Below, piece by piece: positions 11,600 through 22,440 of a DNA stretch of 64,000 bases. This stretch comes from Pectinophora gossypiella (lineage: Eukaryota; Arthropoda; Insecta; Lepidoptera; Gelechiidae), in contig NC_065407.1 of the NCBI RefSeq assembly GCF_024362695.1, positions 17,174,001 to 17,238,000 on the forward strand, read 5' to 3'. Numbering within the stretch: position 1 is the first letter of the stretch; every line of letters starts with the position of its first letter. The notes under the pieces were generated by a model. It saw only the letters and a list, made by a program, of their open reading frames with translations, ran no database searches and was not told where the DNA came from. The translations under genes and the position numbers were made by a program.

Positions 11600-11990
11600 T
11601 TCTTCAGGTGCCTCTCCAACTAGTGGAGGTTGGCCATCAGCTCCGAAAATTTATCTTTATCTCCCGCGAGGCGGAACAGTTCGACCGCACTCGTGATCCT
11701 GGTCCACTCCTTGATGTTACGCAACCAGGACTTCCTCCTCCGACCCACTTTTTTTCCTGCGACTTTGTCCATCATTATGAGTTGCAGCAGCTCTTACCAT
11801 TTGTGTCTTAGCACATGCCCTAAATATGCAACTTATCTCTTTTTGTCAGTCTTCCTCATTGGGTCCAACCTATAGCCAGTATACGTCGATAGCACCACAA
11901 CTCGAAAGCTTCTACACGTTTCTTGAGTTTTTCATTTATCGTCCAAGACTCGTATCCGTATAGACACCACACTCACTTCATTTCCACAGA
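11600..11990 (-). pseudogene. RTE-like LINE reverse-transcriptase C-terminus
   Basis: The minus strand contains EAFELWCYRR (near 11910), then GHVLRHK, LIMMDKVAGK and KEWTR-like segments in the order typical of RTE-type endonuclease/reverse-transcriptase tails. Several stops and frame changes interrupt it. No palm-domain motif remains. Confidence 0.65.
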
Positions 11991-12319
11991 TCACCTTAAT
12001 TTTCGGTCGCCATCTTTAACGACCGTATATCTCAATACTTAAGCGTATAGTTACGATGCTATTGAAGGGTTTTGCTCCGATTATGGCTACAATAATTGAA
12101 GCTGGAGTAGATAAATGTTAATTCAGTAGCCTGCTGCATAATGCGTGCCTACGGGCCGCGATGGGTTCCATGCTGCATTCTATGTGGCGAGGAAAGTAAG
12201 TTGTAAAAGTTAGTGCTATTCTATGATTTTTAACTCTTATGTTTGTTAGGAATATTTATAGCTGTTTTAATTTAGAAGATCATTTCTGTTTCGTTTTATA
12301 CATATTTATTTACATAGTT

Positions 12320-12344
12320 AACACACACACACACACACACACAC
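12320..12344. repeat. (AC)n microsatellite
   Basis: About twelve AC units in a row, lying directly before the SINE-E head. Confidence 0.9.
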
Positions 12345-12480
12345 TGTGGTCTTGTGGTATACCAGCTTGATTCTCAATCGAGGAGCGCCAATTCACAGTT
12401 TGCTCGACTGCTATAGGCGATACGGTTCACCACCTATCACTTTGATCTAACAGAAAGCTCGGTGAGTTGGGAGTCTAATC
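12345..12480 (+). repeat. SINE-E, head and tail
   Basis: The head 'tggtcttgtggtatacc' is A-box-like. The tail 'cgatacggttcaccacctat' with 'aacagaaagctcggtgag' recurs on the opposite strand at 26110, 31110 and 40505, and as a short 3' piece near 61915. The B-box is weak. Confidence 0.55.
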
Positions 12481-12489
12481 TCATTTAAT

Positions 12490-12600
12490 CTAGCCTACAA
12501 GATCCCACTGCTGGGCAAAGGCCTCCCCTTCCTCCGGCAAACGTCCATGTCGTCACCGTCTCTTTCAAGGTCTACCACGACGCCTGTACCCGTCATGAGG
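12490..12600 (-). repeat. LINE 3' end fragment
   Basis: On the minus strand it reads 'ggaggcctttgcccagcag'-like sequence, related to the RTE ORF end also seen at 18400 and 61255. Confidence 0.45.
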
Positions 12601-13139
12601 CACCCAATGCGTGACGATCGTGCATTCGACAAATATGTCCAAAACAATCCCATGGGTGAGCTGGGGGTCCTTAGCTTATTTTACGATGTACCTCTGACTA
12701 CGAGACTCGAGTTTCGTGAGCTTCTATGTGTATTTCACCAATTCCACGAAAACCACTCATAGTGAAGCATGGTCCACGGTTTGATTCAGCGCCAACTTTT
12801 TTAATTAATACCGCTTGCAATGCAGCAACAATAATTCACTAATCTGCCACACCGTACGAACAGCTGTTCCGGTATTATTCCGGACGGCGTCCGTCGGTCC
12901 GGTCCGGTAATTGAAAATAAACACCGGACGCTGCAACGGCAAAGATTTATGATTGTGCGTGATGTCAACTCGTACGCAATGTTGTTAATATTAGCGTAGT
13001 CAAAACACGGAAGGGTTAAATTGAATTTGTGGATAACTTAATATCTGCTACGGTCTCACTAGCAGTAGGTTTACCAATTTTACCAACTTTTAACTCAACT
13101 GACTTGGTTCTTTTAGAGGTAACTAAATCTAATCAAAAA
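12601..13139. other. Unassigned sequence
   Basis: A 71-codon open frame spanning 12547-12762 overlaps the LINE fragment. A GC-rich patch at 12866-12906 repeats 'ccgg'. No gene is supported. Confidence 0.4.
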
Positions 13140-13226
13140 TTATGGGGCCTTTGGCGGCTCAATAGTAACCCTGACTCCAGGGTTGATGAGGTTGGTACTC
13201 CACCTCACAACCCACACGATAGAAGT
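13140..13226 (+). repeat. SINE-B tail
   Basis: The SINE-B 3' end 'ggctcaatagtaaccctgac' with 'cacaacccacacgataga', lacking the head and core. Confidence 0.65.
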
Positions 13227-13334
13227 CCACCTTTCCTTTTTTTGGATATTAAAAAGAGCCAAAGTATCCATACCACTATTAAATATGAGCCGGCAATATT
13301 TAGTAACGTCAAAGAATAATAAAAATACAATACA

Positions 13335-13590
13335 TAGAAGGGACTAATGAGGATTACTAATGACGAAGTGCTAGAAATCAGGGTCGGAGACAAATACTAA
13401 GAGTTATCCAAGACAAAAGCGGCAAGATGATTGGAAACATTATAGCAGAGAAGATAGAAGGAAAGAGAGAAAGGGGAAGGCCAAGAAGAGTTTACATGGA
13501 ACAAATTAAAGATAAGGCGAACGTTGTTATGAAGATGTCGAAAAAATTACCTTTGATAGACAAGAATGGAGAAAGCTACACCGATAAGAA
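13335..13590 (+). pseudogene. RTE-like LINE C-terminal fragment
   Basis: It encodes ITNDEVLE near 13350. Then, after frame changes, a segment like 'GKRERGRPRRVYMEQIKDK' lies near 13460-13520, and an EWRKLHR-like end near 13567. This order matches RTE-type tails. Confidence 0.6.
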
Positions 13591-13709
13591 TTGATGATGC
13601 ACCAATATTAGCGACTCGACCGCAAAATATTCTTACCTCGAAGAGAAAAATGTGATTCCGAAATGCGGACCCTGTAAAAACAGAATAACACTACAATGAT
13701 GACGAGAAA

Positions 13710-13870
13710 ATACGCCCCGGCTTGACAAGAGCTGCAGGTTCAAGTCCAGACCGAGCCAGATTTTTTTTTAAAGAACGTCTAAGGCCCTGTGTCGAGGGTT
13801 TTTTGCAGCTTCTTTTCCCCGGCTATACAGGTTGTAAGAAACTGCAGTAGATTTAGGTGGATGAGACGTT
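13710..13870 (+). repeat. SINE with SINE-F-like head and 'aagaacgtct' tail
   Basis: The sequence 'cggcttgacaagagctgcag' and 'ggttcaagtcc' matches the second half of the tRNA-like unit at 7737-7888. It is followed by the tail seen at 536-637, so that tail family does belong to a tRNA-headed SINE. Confidence 0.6.
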
Positions 13871-15054
13871 CGATATGTAAATAATGATGATTCAAAATGA
13901 TCTACTGAATAATTTCGATATTTGTGAGTTTACCTAAGCACAGGTAAGTGCTATAAAAACAAAAAATCTCAGAAAAACAACTTTCCTTCTCTTAAGTACT
14001 TACAGTACAAAAATCCATCTAGACACGTAAAACGAGTTTCAAAAACTAGCAGTAAATTATGTTGGCATTATTGAAAGTCTTAAGATCTGGTCACGATTTC
14101 TTGTATAGGCAAGTAGATAATTTACTTACATGTACTGCTTTAGGGAAATTCCGCTTGAATTGGTGTTATTAAACGGTTCATTTTACTAAAAGGTGTATTT
14201 ATTTTTTCTGTACCTACCTACTTTGAAAAATGTAAAAATACTTTAAATTGTTCACATTGCACCGCAAAAATTTCGTTGTATTTTTTTTTCGTTTTAAGTA
14301 ACTAAACTTTCTATCATGTCCTGCTACCACTAACGATGCGGTTTTTTTGAGGACTTCCAAGCTTTTTTTTTATTATAGGTAAAGCGAAGTAAGATACTAT
14401 AAGTAATATGAATAATTTATAACTATTGATAAATGATAAAGAAAAATATATTGTAATTGATAACTTATGACTATTTATTTAAATCTAACACACTGTTGTT
14501 TCCTTGAAATCCCAGTTATCCAGATTGCTCGTAGGTACCGAAACATGGCCATAACACAGATCCAGTTCAGTAATATAATCATAAAACTAGACTAAGTTTA
14601 GTGAGTTGCTTATAAAGCTATGTCACTGGCTGTTTAACCTATTCATAATTATAATCACATTGTATCTCCGTAAATGATATACACAGGGTCTGAAGATGGA
14701 TAATTATTAATCCTTGTAACCTAAACTCCTTGAATCGTATTCCTACGAAAACGCATTTTATATTAAAGTGCAGTCTTATTTTGCACCTTACTTCACTTCA
14801 CTTACCGACATAAACTTCCATCTTATAAGTTTTGAACCCATAAACAGTATCGGATGACGGCGAGTGTTCTCGGATCTTGGATAATATTGGCGCGCTAAAT
14901 TTGCAATTATCCGAGTTCTATTCGGAAATCACGGCCGCCATGGCCGTTGTATTTCTCACGGGGAAACCGACTGCAGGGGTAAGAAGACATGAGAATGGTT
15001 GATGCGGCATCTTGTTTGTGGTTTGTGGATTTATGCTTGGAGAAATATTCTTCT
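13871..15054. other. Unassigned AT-rich sequence
   Basis: No repeat match or gene signal was seen. A short GC palindrome 'cggccgccatggccg' lies at about 14931-14945. Confidence 0.45.
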
Positions 15055-15215
15055 TCTATCTCATGGGTCCTGGGTTCGATTCGCAGCGGGGACATATCAC
15101 AAAAATTACTTTGTCGTCCCTAGTTTGTTTAGGACATTACAGGCTGATCACCTGATTGTCCGAAAGTAAGATGATCCGTGCTTCGGAAGGCACGTTAAGG
15201 CTTTCGACATGGCTC
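15055..15215 (+). repeat. SINE-B head and core
   Basis: The B-box-like 'gggttcgattc', then 'ctgatcacctgattgtccga' and the core 'tccgtgcttcggaaggcacg'. The tail is missing. Confidence 0.65.
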
Positions 15216-15432
15216 ACTTTTGACTTTCCAACTACAACCCATCCGCCACGGTTTCCTGCCAAATATCATTTAAGAAGATTGTATTTTTTTCAAGAAGATT
15301 GCATTACAATATCTATATTTTTCTTAAATGCCTTTGTGACAAATCTGTCATTGGATGGAAAGTTGATCCGGTGACTCAGTGTCACTTCAAAAAATTCTAC
15401 TAAAACACAAAAAACATATTAAAAGCTAAAAA

Positions 15433-15645
15433 ATGTACAGCAACGAGTTCCGCCCGTACTTCATTTTGATAAAAAAAGAAGAGGAAAAAGAGGATAAATA
15501 TGCGAAAATCAATTTGGAAATAAAGCACATATCCACGCCTGAACCTTTGAATCCGTTTACGAAGAAAAATGTGTTCACACAGACGTACCCCACTTGCCTA
15601 ATACCAGCTGCTCCGAGGAAAGCCTGCTGCTTCTACTGTCCTTGA
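15433..15645 (+). CDS. Candidate small host protein, 70 codons, unknown function
   Basis: The open frame starts at an ATG preceded by AAAA, a favourable insect context. It encodes a charged middle segment (KKEEEKEDKYAK) and a Cys-containing end with Cys at residues 55, 65, 66 and 69. No signal peptide or membrane span is evident. An arthropod initiator-like TCAGT lies at 15376-15380 and an AATAAA at 15718-15723, giving a compact single-exon layout. Its base composition is richer in G+C than the surrounding DNA. No known family is recognised. It could be the last exon of a longer gene, or chance. The start chosen is the first ATG. Confidence 0.4.
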   Translation: MYSNEFRPYFILIKKEEEKEDKYAKINLEIKHISTPEPLNPFTKKNVFTQTYPTCLIPAAPRKACCFYCP

Positions 15646-15717
15646 CTTCTAGAACATTCTATTCTTCGTTCTATGTTCAAACACCAATATTTTCTGCGTG
15701 AATCTCGACCAACAAAA

Positions 15718-15723
15718 AATAAA
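15718..15723 (+). terminator. Polyadenylation signal AATAAA
   Basis: It lies about 70 bases after the stop codon of the 70-codon frame, a normal distance for a metazoan 3' end. Confidence 0.4.
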
Positions 15724-15910
15724 GATTAATTTCTTATGAAGTAAATTCTAGTTAGTTATTCCAGAGTTACGTTTGGTACTTTAAGAATTCTTTGTTGTTT
15801 TTTCTTAAGGTCGATGTTCTTAAATTTAATATTGTTTTCTTGTTAATACAAATTTAATGTATGAACGTTGCTGTTTCATAATGTGTTTTTTTTTTATTTT
15901 GTCCGTTGGT

Positions 15911-16030
15911 CCTGGGATAATAGCTCAAATACCCGCATTGGTGCAGCGTGGTGGATTATGCTTCATACCCCCTCCGATTGATTGAGAGGAGGCCTGTGCT
16001 CAGCAGTTGGATGTATAGGTATAGGCTGTT
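15911..16030 (+). repeat. SINE-C tail
   Basis: The sequence 'agcgtggtggattatgcttc' and 'ggaggcctgtgctcagcag' matches the SINE-C 3' end. Confidence 0.65.
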
Positions 16031-16099
16031 TATGCTTATGTTATCATCATGATGTATCTTCTCGTTAGATTTAAGTTTTAGTAAGGAAAACAAAAGGAC

Positions 16100-16240
16100 A
16101 TCACTATGTGGTGCTCACGGAAATGAAGAAGGGAAGACAGAGGAAAAAATGGGAAAATGAACTAAAACAGGTAGCTGGGGCAAGATGCAGGAGCATGTCT
16201 TGGGGAGGCTTTTGCCAAAGGGCAAACTGACACAAATGTA
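16100..16240 (+). pseudogene. LINE C-terminal fragment
   Basis: One frame reads KKGRQRKKWENELKQVAG, like the GRP.KRW.D.L..VAG block of RTE-type LINE proteins, and ends at a stop near 16230. No other domain remains. Confidence 0.55.
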
Positions 16241-16870
16241 AAAAAAGGGAAGATGTCAGAAAATCAAAAATAATGTACTACTTATTACAAAATAAAAATA
16301 CAAAATAAACCACATCTATTTACACGTTTCGCGTCCACAACCTTCATACCTCCTCATCACCACTAAATTCCTGCCCGGGGCCCGTAGAAAAAGTATATTT
16401 AGCCCTCGCTTGCGCGTGATCCAACAATTTAGAGCCGTCGGGTGTTCCACTCAGGATGCCATTTGACCACGCTTATGGGTTTTATTGGCAATTTTAAAAA
16501 GGGCAACACTGGTTAGAAAGCTTGCCAGGTGAGAGAGAAAGGCATTGTGAACCTTTTTGAGGAATTAGAGTCTGATTATTGCGTTTTGTTCTGACCTTTC
16601 CACTGTGCTAATTTGGTTAGGGCTTGCACAATGCCCTTGTGGCACGCCACAAGGTGCACGCACCTACTTAGTTCGTGAACTTTTCTAGTTAATGTGTTCG
16701 GTACTGTTGCGTTCTTCTAACACCAGTGGTACCCCATTTGGTAGTTTACCATAGAGTCCTAATTCCAAAGGCTCGTCTCCACTTGGCGACATGTATCCTC
16801 GGAGACATCGGGCAATATCGCCTGACTTCGCCCAAGATTTAGTTGTCATATAGTTGGATAGTTGCAGTAA
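16241..16870. other. Unassigned sequence
   Basis: No repeat match and no supported gene were seen. Confidence 0.45.
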
Positions 16871-17190
16871 GCCGTGGTAGCCCAGTTAGTAGAACGCTTG
16901 CCTCTCACTTTGAGGTCGCAGGTTCGAATCCAGCACAGGCCAACGATTGTCGAATTTGTTTTCGAATTCATGTTTGGATCATAAACGGTTATCACGTGCT
17001 CAGCGATGAAGGAAAATATCTTAAGGAAATCCACATTCCCGAAAAATGTATTTCAAAGCTATGTCACCTAACCTGTATTGGGCTGGTTCTCCCTTCACGG
17101 GCTGGAAGGTCAGACAGGCAGTCGCTACTGTAAAAAAAACCTGTCAAATCTTCAGGTTAGGTAAGCGGACCCTGTGAAAGACAGGATAAA
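16871..17190 (+). repeat. SINE-D, full-length reference copy
   Basis: The tRNA-like head has an A-box region 'tggtagcccagttagtagaa' and a B-box 'ggttcgaatcc' at 16921-16931. The body carries 'cgaattcatgtttggatcat', and the tail carries 'gacaggcagtcgctactg' and 'ggttaggtaagcggaccctg'. The other SINE-D pieces in the window were assigned by comparison with this copy. Confidence 0.75.
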
Positions 17191-17354
17191 AAAGAATTTA
17201 ACACTTTAACGGACAGACCACGGTTATTGATCTATCATTTATAATGGTTGAAATCGAGATATCGCCTGTAAGCCCGCTATGTCCTTAAAAGTGTTACTTT
17301 TAATATATGATAATGATTATAAGTTAGTAATTTCCTTCAGTTAATACAATAAAA

Positions 17355-17455
17355 ACCTCCATGATCTAGTGGTTAGAGCGTTGGGCTCGCGATTTGGAGG
17401 TCCGGGTTCGATACCTCATAGGGAGATTGTCAAAATCATTTTGTAAGACTATCCT
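17355..17455 (+). repeat. SINE-C head
   Basis: The head 'ctagtggttagagcgttggg' and B-box-like 'gggttcgatac', followed by the SINE-C segment 'tttgtaagactatcc'. It is truncated after that. Confidence 0.65.
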
Positions 17456-17773
17456 TTTTTAGTAGTGAGTTTGTGCCATCTTTTTTAGCAGAGCGATTAT
17501 AATACCATAATAGATTTTAATAATTGATAGAATGTTACTTTAGTATTGTATTTCATAAGATATCTCTTACAAACAACACAGTTATTAAGGACAGCAATAT
17601 GAGTGTCGCTAAATAGATTTAATGTTAATTTGAGACGGCCGCGGCCTTGCTGTCCCCTGATGACAGAAGTGACCACCGATTCAATTATACTGGACATAAC
17701 ATTAACCAGACGTACACTCGAACAGAGAAGTTTCTCGTGAAGGATATTTAACAGGTTTTTGAATATTACATTA

Positions 17774-18100
17774 CATAAACTGCCTATATACGTCCCACTG
17801 CTGGGCACAGGCCTCCCCTCAATCAACCGGAGGGGGTATGGAGCATACTCCACCACGCTGCTCCATTGCGGGTTGGTGGAGGTGTTTTTACGGCTAATAG
17901 CCGGGACCAACGGCTTAACGTGCCCTCCGAAGCACGGAATCATCTTACTTTTTCGGACAATCAGGTGATTCAAGCCTGAAAAGTCCTTACCAAACAAAGG
18001 ACAGTCTCACAAAGTGATTTCGACAATGTCTCCATCGGGAATCGAACCCGGACCTCCAGATCGTGAGCCTAACGCTCTAACCACAAGACCACGGAGGCTG
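17774..18100 (-). repeat. SINE-C, full length, with 15-bp target duplication
   Basis: The minus strand reads the head 'ctagtggttagagc'-like sequence, the B-box 'gggttcgattcc', the core 'gtgcttcggagggcacgtta' and the tail 'ggcctgtgcccagcagtggg'. Perfect flanking duplications 'ttgaatattacatta' lie at 17759-17773 and 18101-18115. This copy defines both ends of the family. Confidence 0.85.
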
Positions 18101-18399
18101 TTGAATATTACATTATTATTATGTATGTCGTTTCCATTATCTTGGACGTATGGAGTTCCGGACTTTTGGAAGGCGTTCGTGGGGTCGAAGCCTTAAGACA
18201 ATTTAATCAAAATGCGGTGTGACATCAACCGGCGGTTATGCCTGTATGCACTATGAGAGTGCACCCAAAGACAATCTCCGGTTCGTGTAGGACTATTGCA
18301 GGTTATGGAAACAAAGGGAACTGGGCTATTGGGTTGGGGGTTGGTGGACTGGAATACTGGGGCTATGGGAGACTATAGCGCCTGCTCGAGCAAATTATT

Positions 18400-18540
18400 A
18401 TTACTAGCCCACGTCATACCACTGCAGGGCAAAGGCCTCTCTCCTTTTCTTCCACTCCTCCCGATCCTGGGTTCTCCCTTTCAAAGGTCTCAAGTGTGCA
18501 TCCAACTCGTCACGCCATCTTTTTCTCAATCAATCAATCT
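18400..18540 (-). pseudogene. RTE-like LINE ORF end
   Basis: The minus strand encodes RWRDELDAHLRPLK then DREEWKKRREAFALQW and a stop. This is the closing segment of an RTE-type protein. The last codons match the SINE-C tail logic (see findings). Confidence 0.6.
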
Positions 18541-18556
18541 CTCTCTCTCTCTCTTT
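18536..18556. repeat. (TC)n microsatellite
   Basis: About ten TC units directly beside the RTE fragment. Confidence 0.85.
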
Positions 18557-18760
18557 ATTTAAGAGCTGCGCTCTTGTCGGTGGAGTAATCGCCTTCATTA
18601 CTACATAGATAGGGCGTGTAGAACGGTGGTTGCCCGAATCGCCTTCCGTTCCGCAGTACACCGACCAATTTCTCAATCGGTGATGGTGGTGGTGATCGGT
18701 GATTGTTTGACTGGTTAGGTAGGGACCTAACCAGTACTGATACCGCTGCTGCCCGGCATC
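18557..18760 (-). repeat. Repeat R4, diverged
   Basis: The sequence 'ttaagagctgcgctcttgtc' and 'cttccgttccgcagtacac' matches R4 at 40665 and 57837. Confidence 0.55.
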
Positions 18761-18779
18761 AAGGCAACCTTATCAACCT

Positions 18780-18910
18780 TTATCAATCAATCATTCAAAT
18801 AATATTAATTCTTTATTGCACAAAGACATAAGTAAAGGACATGTGCAAATGAATAAAATAATCACAATAGGCGGCGTTATTGCTAAACAGCAATTTCTGC
18901 CAGGCAACCT
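18780..18910 (-). repeat. LINE 3' terminus with GATT-type tail
   Basis: On the minus strand it reads 'ttgtgcaataaagaattaat' and then ends in a tail of ATTGATTGAT type, like the one at 3255. Confidence 0.6.
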
Positions 18911-19142
18911 CCAATTTTGTTGAGGATACACAAACGGCTTCTCTCACAGATGTTACTTCACAATGGGAAGACAATTCGTGTTAGTATTCACGTATGCTGG
19001 TGCACTTCTGATAAGGCTAACCGCAGGAGGTACCGTTTTATTCCGGTACCAGGAAAATATGATTCATTCATAGGAATTGATCAAATAGCTAATAATGAAC
19101 TCATTGCCAACATGCCGTCTCGTGCTGTTGTGAAATGCTACT

Positions 19143-19285
19143 ATTTACTTAAGTAAGTATGTAATCATTAAGTGAGTCATGTCAGAGGCGAAGTCTTTAG
19201 AGGCTCAATAGTAACCCTGACACTGGATTTTTTATGCATTAATTTGGTCGATCATTTGTCGCACAAACCACACGAGGGAAGGAGA
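19143..19285 (+). repeat. SINE-B tail
   Basis: 'gtgagtcatgtcagaggcg' followed by 'ctcaatagtaaccctgacac', and 'accacacgagggaagga' at the end. Diverged. Confidence 0.6.
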
Positions 19286-19429
19286 TTGTGATATAAAACC
19301 GAACTTTATTTAATGAAATAAAGGGGGATGATTGTGGGGTTTCAATCACGTAATGACGTTGTATATTTATATAATTATTATAGGTATTAATTATCAAATT
19401 CATGTTTGGATTTTGAATGATTATATGCG

Positions 19430-19605
19430 GTGTAGGAAAACATCGGGACGAAACCCACTCCAGAAATATGTTTACGAAATAATGATACTTAACTTTTAAT
19501 TTTCTGGTTTTCCCTTGGGGTTGGATGGAAGTCGCTTAGCAGTCGCTTCTGTAAAAGACCGGACCTGTCAAATCTTCAGGTCAGGTAAGCGGACCCCGTG
19601 AATGA
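19430..19605 (+). repeat. SINE-D, 3' half
   Basis: 'ctggttttcccttggggttg' and 'gtcaggtaagcggaccccgt' match the SINE-D 3' half. Confidence 0.65.
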
Positions 19606-20004
19606 CAGGTGGGTATTCAAATACAATATAGTAAAGATTTAAGAAGACGCAAGGACATATTATTGAGCGTCAAAAATAAATATAATGTATAAATTATACT
19701 AACAAATTTACAAAAATAAATTACTTACCTCGGACTAGATGTAAGGATTAATTATAATGGCCCTTGCTGATGAAATTACCTGCGAACAATAAAAAAAATA
19801 TATTAATTAACTCGACTTAAGACTTAGCAAAAATAATACAAAATCAATTATAAATGAAAATAAGTAATTACTAATACCCCAGACAAATGTGGTCGTATTA
19901 ATTGTGACATTATTAAACTCAATCAACATTAGATTAGAAATCCCAAGTCGATCGAAAGCTATTAACTTTGTTTATCTTTATAAATTACACAAGAATAATT
20001 TTAT
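19606..20004. other. Unassigned AT-rich sequence
   Basis: No gene or repeat was recognised. It is mostly A/T. Confidence 0.45.
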
Positions 20005-20280
20005 AACTTGCTTCTATGCTGTTCTGGGAGCATATAAAAAACATAGAACACGTTCAGCTGCTTCTCTTCCCGGGCATGTCGTAAAAACTGACAGAGGGAT
20101 TGTGTCCTCTAACATGATGGACTAATGTTATGGGCGATAGGCTGATCCCTTATCACCATAAGGTTCATCATATCCATCTTTGGACTTCGTATCAACAGTG
20201 GCTGCAAGTTGTCTTTGATTACTTGTGGCTCTGCCCACCCCATTAGGGATTACGGGCGTGAGTTTATGTATGTATGTAAT
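20005..20280 (-). repeat. Dispersed LINE-like 3' UTR block
   Basis: It contains 'tatgggcgataggctgatcc', 'cttcgtatcaacagtggctg' and 'ggattacgggcgtgagttt'. Opposite-strand copies lie at 28935, 31955 and 45313. The first 100 bases share 'agaacacgttcagc' with 47648. Confidence 0.6.
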
Positions 20281-20944
20281 TTTATACCAAAAAGTGTTAA
20301 CTGCAAATTATCGCTTTACACAAGAGTGAATGCAAAACTAAAACGTACGCAGCCTCAAAAATTCCAACCGAAAATACAAATAGAGGGAAAATAAACAAAA
20401 AGTGGGTACCGGTACAAAATTAGCGGGAAATCTTCGACCTTTGACCTCAAACTTAGCAAAGTACACTCAACTGAGCAGCCACTGAAACACCGGTACCGAA
20501 AATAAACCCGAACCGTACCGAAAAGCAAATATGAACATTTACACGAAATGAGAAAGACAAACATTGGGGGCATTCTGTATCACACAATGGTCGGGTCAGC
20601 CCATTCTTGATCCTTTTTACGGGAAGAAGGGACCACAATGGTCAGTTGTGGCGATTACATATTCTGATGCGAATGTATTATTTTCTCGTCCGCCGAGAAT
20701 TAATTGAATACGTCTCCGTGACTTTGATTTATGGTAAAGAGGACGATTCCAAATTCTTGGTCACATCTCGTAGGTATGAAAGAATTGGCGTGTTTTGAAA
20801 GGTATTTATCCCGTTGCGGGAAAAGGGTTGACATTTTAAAATCGCAATAATATAAAAATAAAATACGTCTTAATAGCCATTTGATTACAATTCTGTCGGT
20901 TTTCGTTGTCCTGTAAAAATTTTACATGGGTTAATGGTACTTTA
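20281..20944. other. Unassigned sequence
   Basis: Short frames on both strands around 20355-20800 have no motif. 'ggtaccg'-type words recur near 20405 and 20490, without a clear repeat unit. Confidence 0.4.
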
Positions 20945-21175
20945 ACGGTCCACGTCCAGTGGTTGAGGCGTTGGGCTTACGATCCGCAGGGTCCGGGTAC
21001 GAATTCCGAATTATTCACAAAAACACTTTTTTCATTGCAGGCTGATCACCTGATTGTCCGAAAGGCGTTGGTTACTGATGTAAGTATGCCGGCCTATGGC
21101 ACCTTAATAACCCTGACACCAGGGTTGATGGAGTTGGTGAACCACCTCACAATCACAACACACACGATAGAGAAG
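20945..21175 (+). repeat. SINE-B, diverged, near full length
   Basis: The head 'cagtggttgaggcgttgggc', a damaged B-box, 'ctgatcacctgattgtccga', and then the tail 'aataaccctgacaccagggt' with 'acacacgatagagaag'. The core between them is deleted. Confidence 0.65.
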
Positions 21176-21239
21176 AAGCATGCAAAAATGTGTTGTCTTG
21201 GTTATATGAAAGCGATGGTTAATGAAATAACATACTTAA

Positions 21240-21305
21240 GAAAAACAGCCTATATACGCGCCCAATGTTGGTCACATGGTTCCCCTCTATCAACCGACGG
21301 GGGTA
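21240..21305 (-). repeat. SINE-C tail fragment
   Basis: 'cagcctatatacgcgcccaa' and 'tcaaccgacggggg' match the reverse of the SINE-C 3' end. Confidence 0.5.
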
Positions 21306-22329
21306 AAAAAAAATGTAAAAGAATACTAAGGGATATATTTTATTAACTCTCTGACATTCCGCTCATCTGAACTTAGGCGAGAAGGTGCCTTTAAGAAACC
21401 CAGACAACAAAGCGTTTCGAACCCAACGTATGTTCAGTTAAGTGGTAATACAGGTTTTACTGAAGCATTTCCTCCAGTTAACTAACGAAGCCAGTTTAAT
21501 TATCTCCTAAACTAGAAGCACGTAGAAGGAAAATATAGCATACCACGTGGAAATGAAACAACGAGCTCTTTGCCTCCAAAATTTTCTTTGGACCATTGGT
21601 ACTAACAAGAGAATGTTTGGCCAAGTGCTTAATATCTGAAATTCCTGGCTTCAATGCCCAATTTAAGTTGACCTGTCGGTTCCGCTACGTTGGAGCGCAC
21701 TCGGTACCAAGTAACGGAGCAGAGAGAAAGTGTAAGGTCGATGTAAACTGGTGGGTTTATACAGGGGCTCCTAGTTACGAGGGACGATAAACTTCGCGTC
21801 TCGTGAAGAGTGAGACCGTTTAAATTGTCGACGCTCGTTGCTAACCGTACATTCTTCTCATGAGTGGTAATGGCAGCAAAAACGTGGAACGACCGTACTG
21901 AAAATATATTTTTTTTCTGTTATAACGCTAAACCGCTTTTGAAGATTGCCCCGAGCGTTATAGTAATTTCTTTTCCAAGCAGAATATATTGGCGCTACAG
22001 CGACGTGAGGTGCTAATAATTCTAGAAAACGGACGAGAAAAATACTTTTTATACTATAATGAATAAAAACTGTGAATATTATTATTATAGTTCCATTTAA
22101 ACCCTTTTTTTACCTATGTCGCTTAAAGACTTTCGTGGAATAATTTGTCATCAAAAATATAATAAGATACAAAAAATAATCTACCTATTCTTCACCTATT
22201 CTTCTTTTGTACCTATTCTTCTTTTTTTTGTTGTTGTAGTGTTGCCTGGCTGTAACTTTTCATACCTTTTGTTATTCCGTTAATTTTTTATTTATTTTTT
22301 TAAAACAAATTCTACATACATGTTAATTA
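21306..22329. other. Unassigned sequence
   Basis: A 64-codon frame at 21596-21790 has no motif. No repeat match was recognised. Confidence 0.45.
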
Positions 22330-22440
22330 CATAAGTTGTACACGTCTGTAATTGGTGCAAACACTAGTACTAGCCTTAAGAAAGTTTTATTAATTGTTTT
22401 GTGTTTGTACTGTTGATGTGCCTAATAAATAAATAAAAAA
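22330..22440 (+). repeat. LINE 3' terminus with (AAAT)n tail
   Basis: It ends 'tgttgatgtgcctaataaat' plus AAAT repeats, and it resembles the arms at 25833 and 26381. Confidence 0.6.

Noticed and set aside
16871..16945. Possible functional tRNA gene
   Set aside because: A- and B-boxes are present, but the sequence continues into the SINE-D body and recurs in several places, and no clean acceptor stem is seen.
17497..17997. 166-codon minus-strand frame
   Set aside because: Its first half is the SINE-C copy at 17774-18100 read through. The remainder has no motif.
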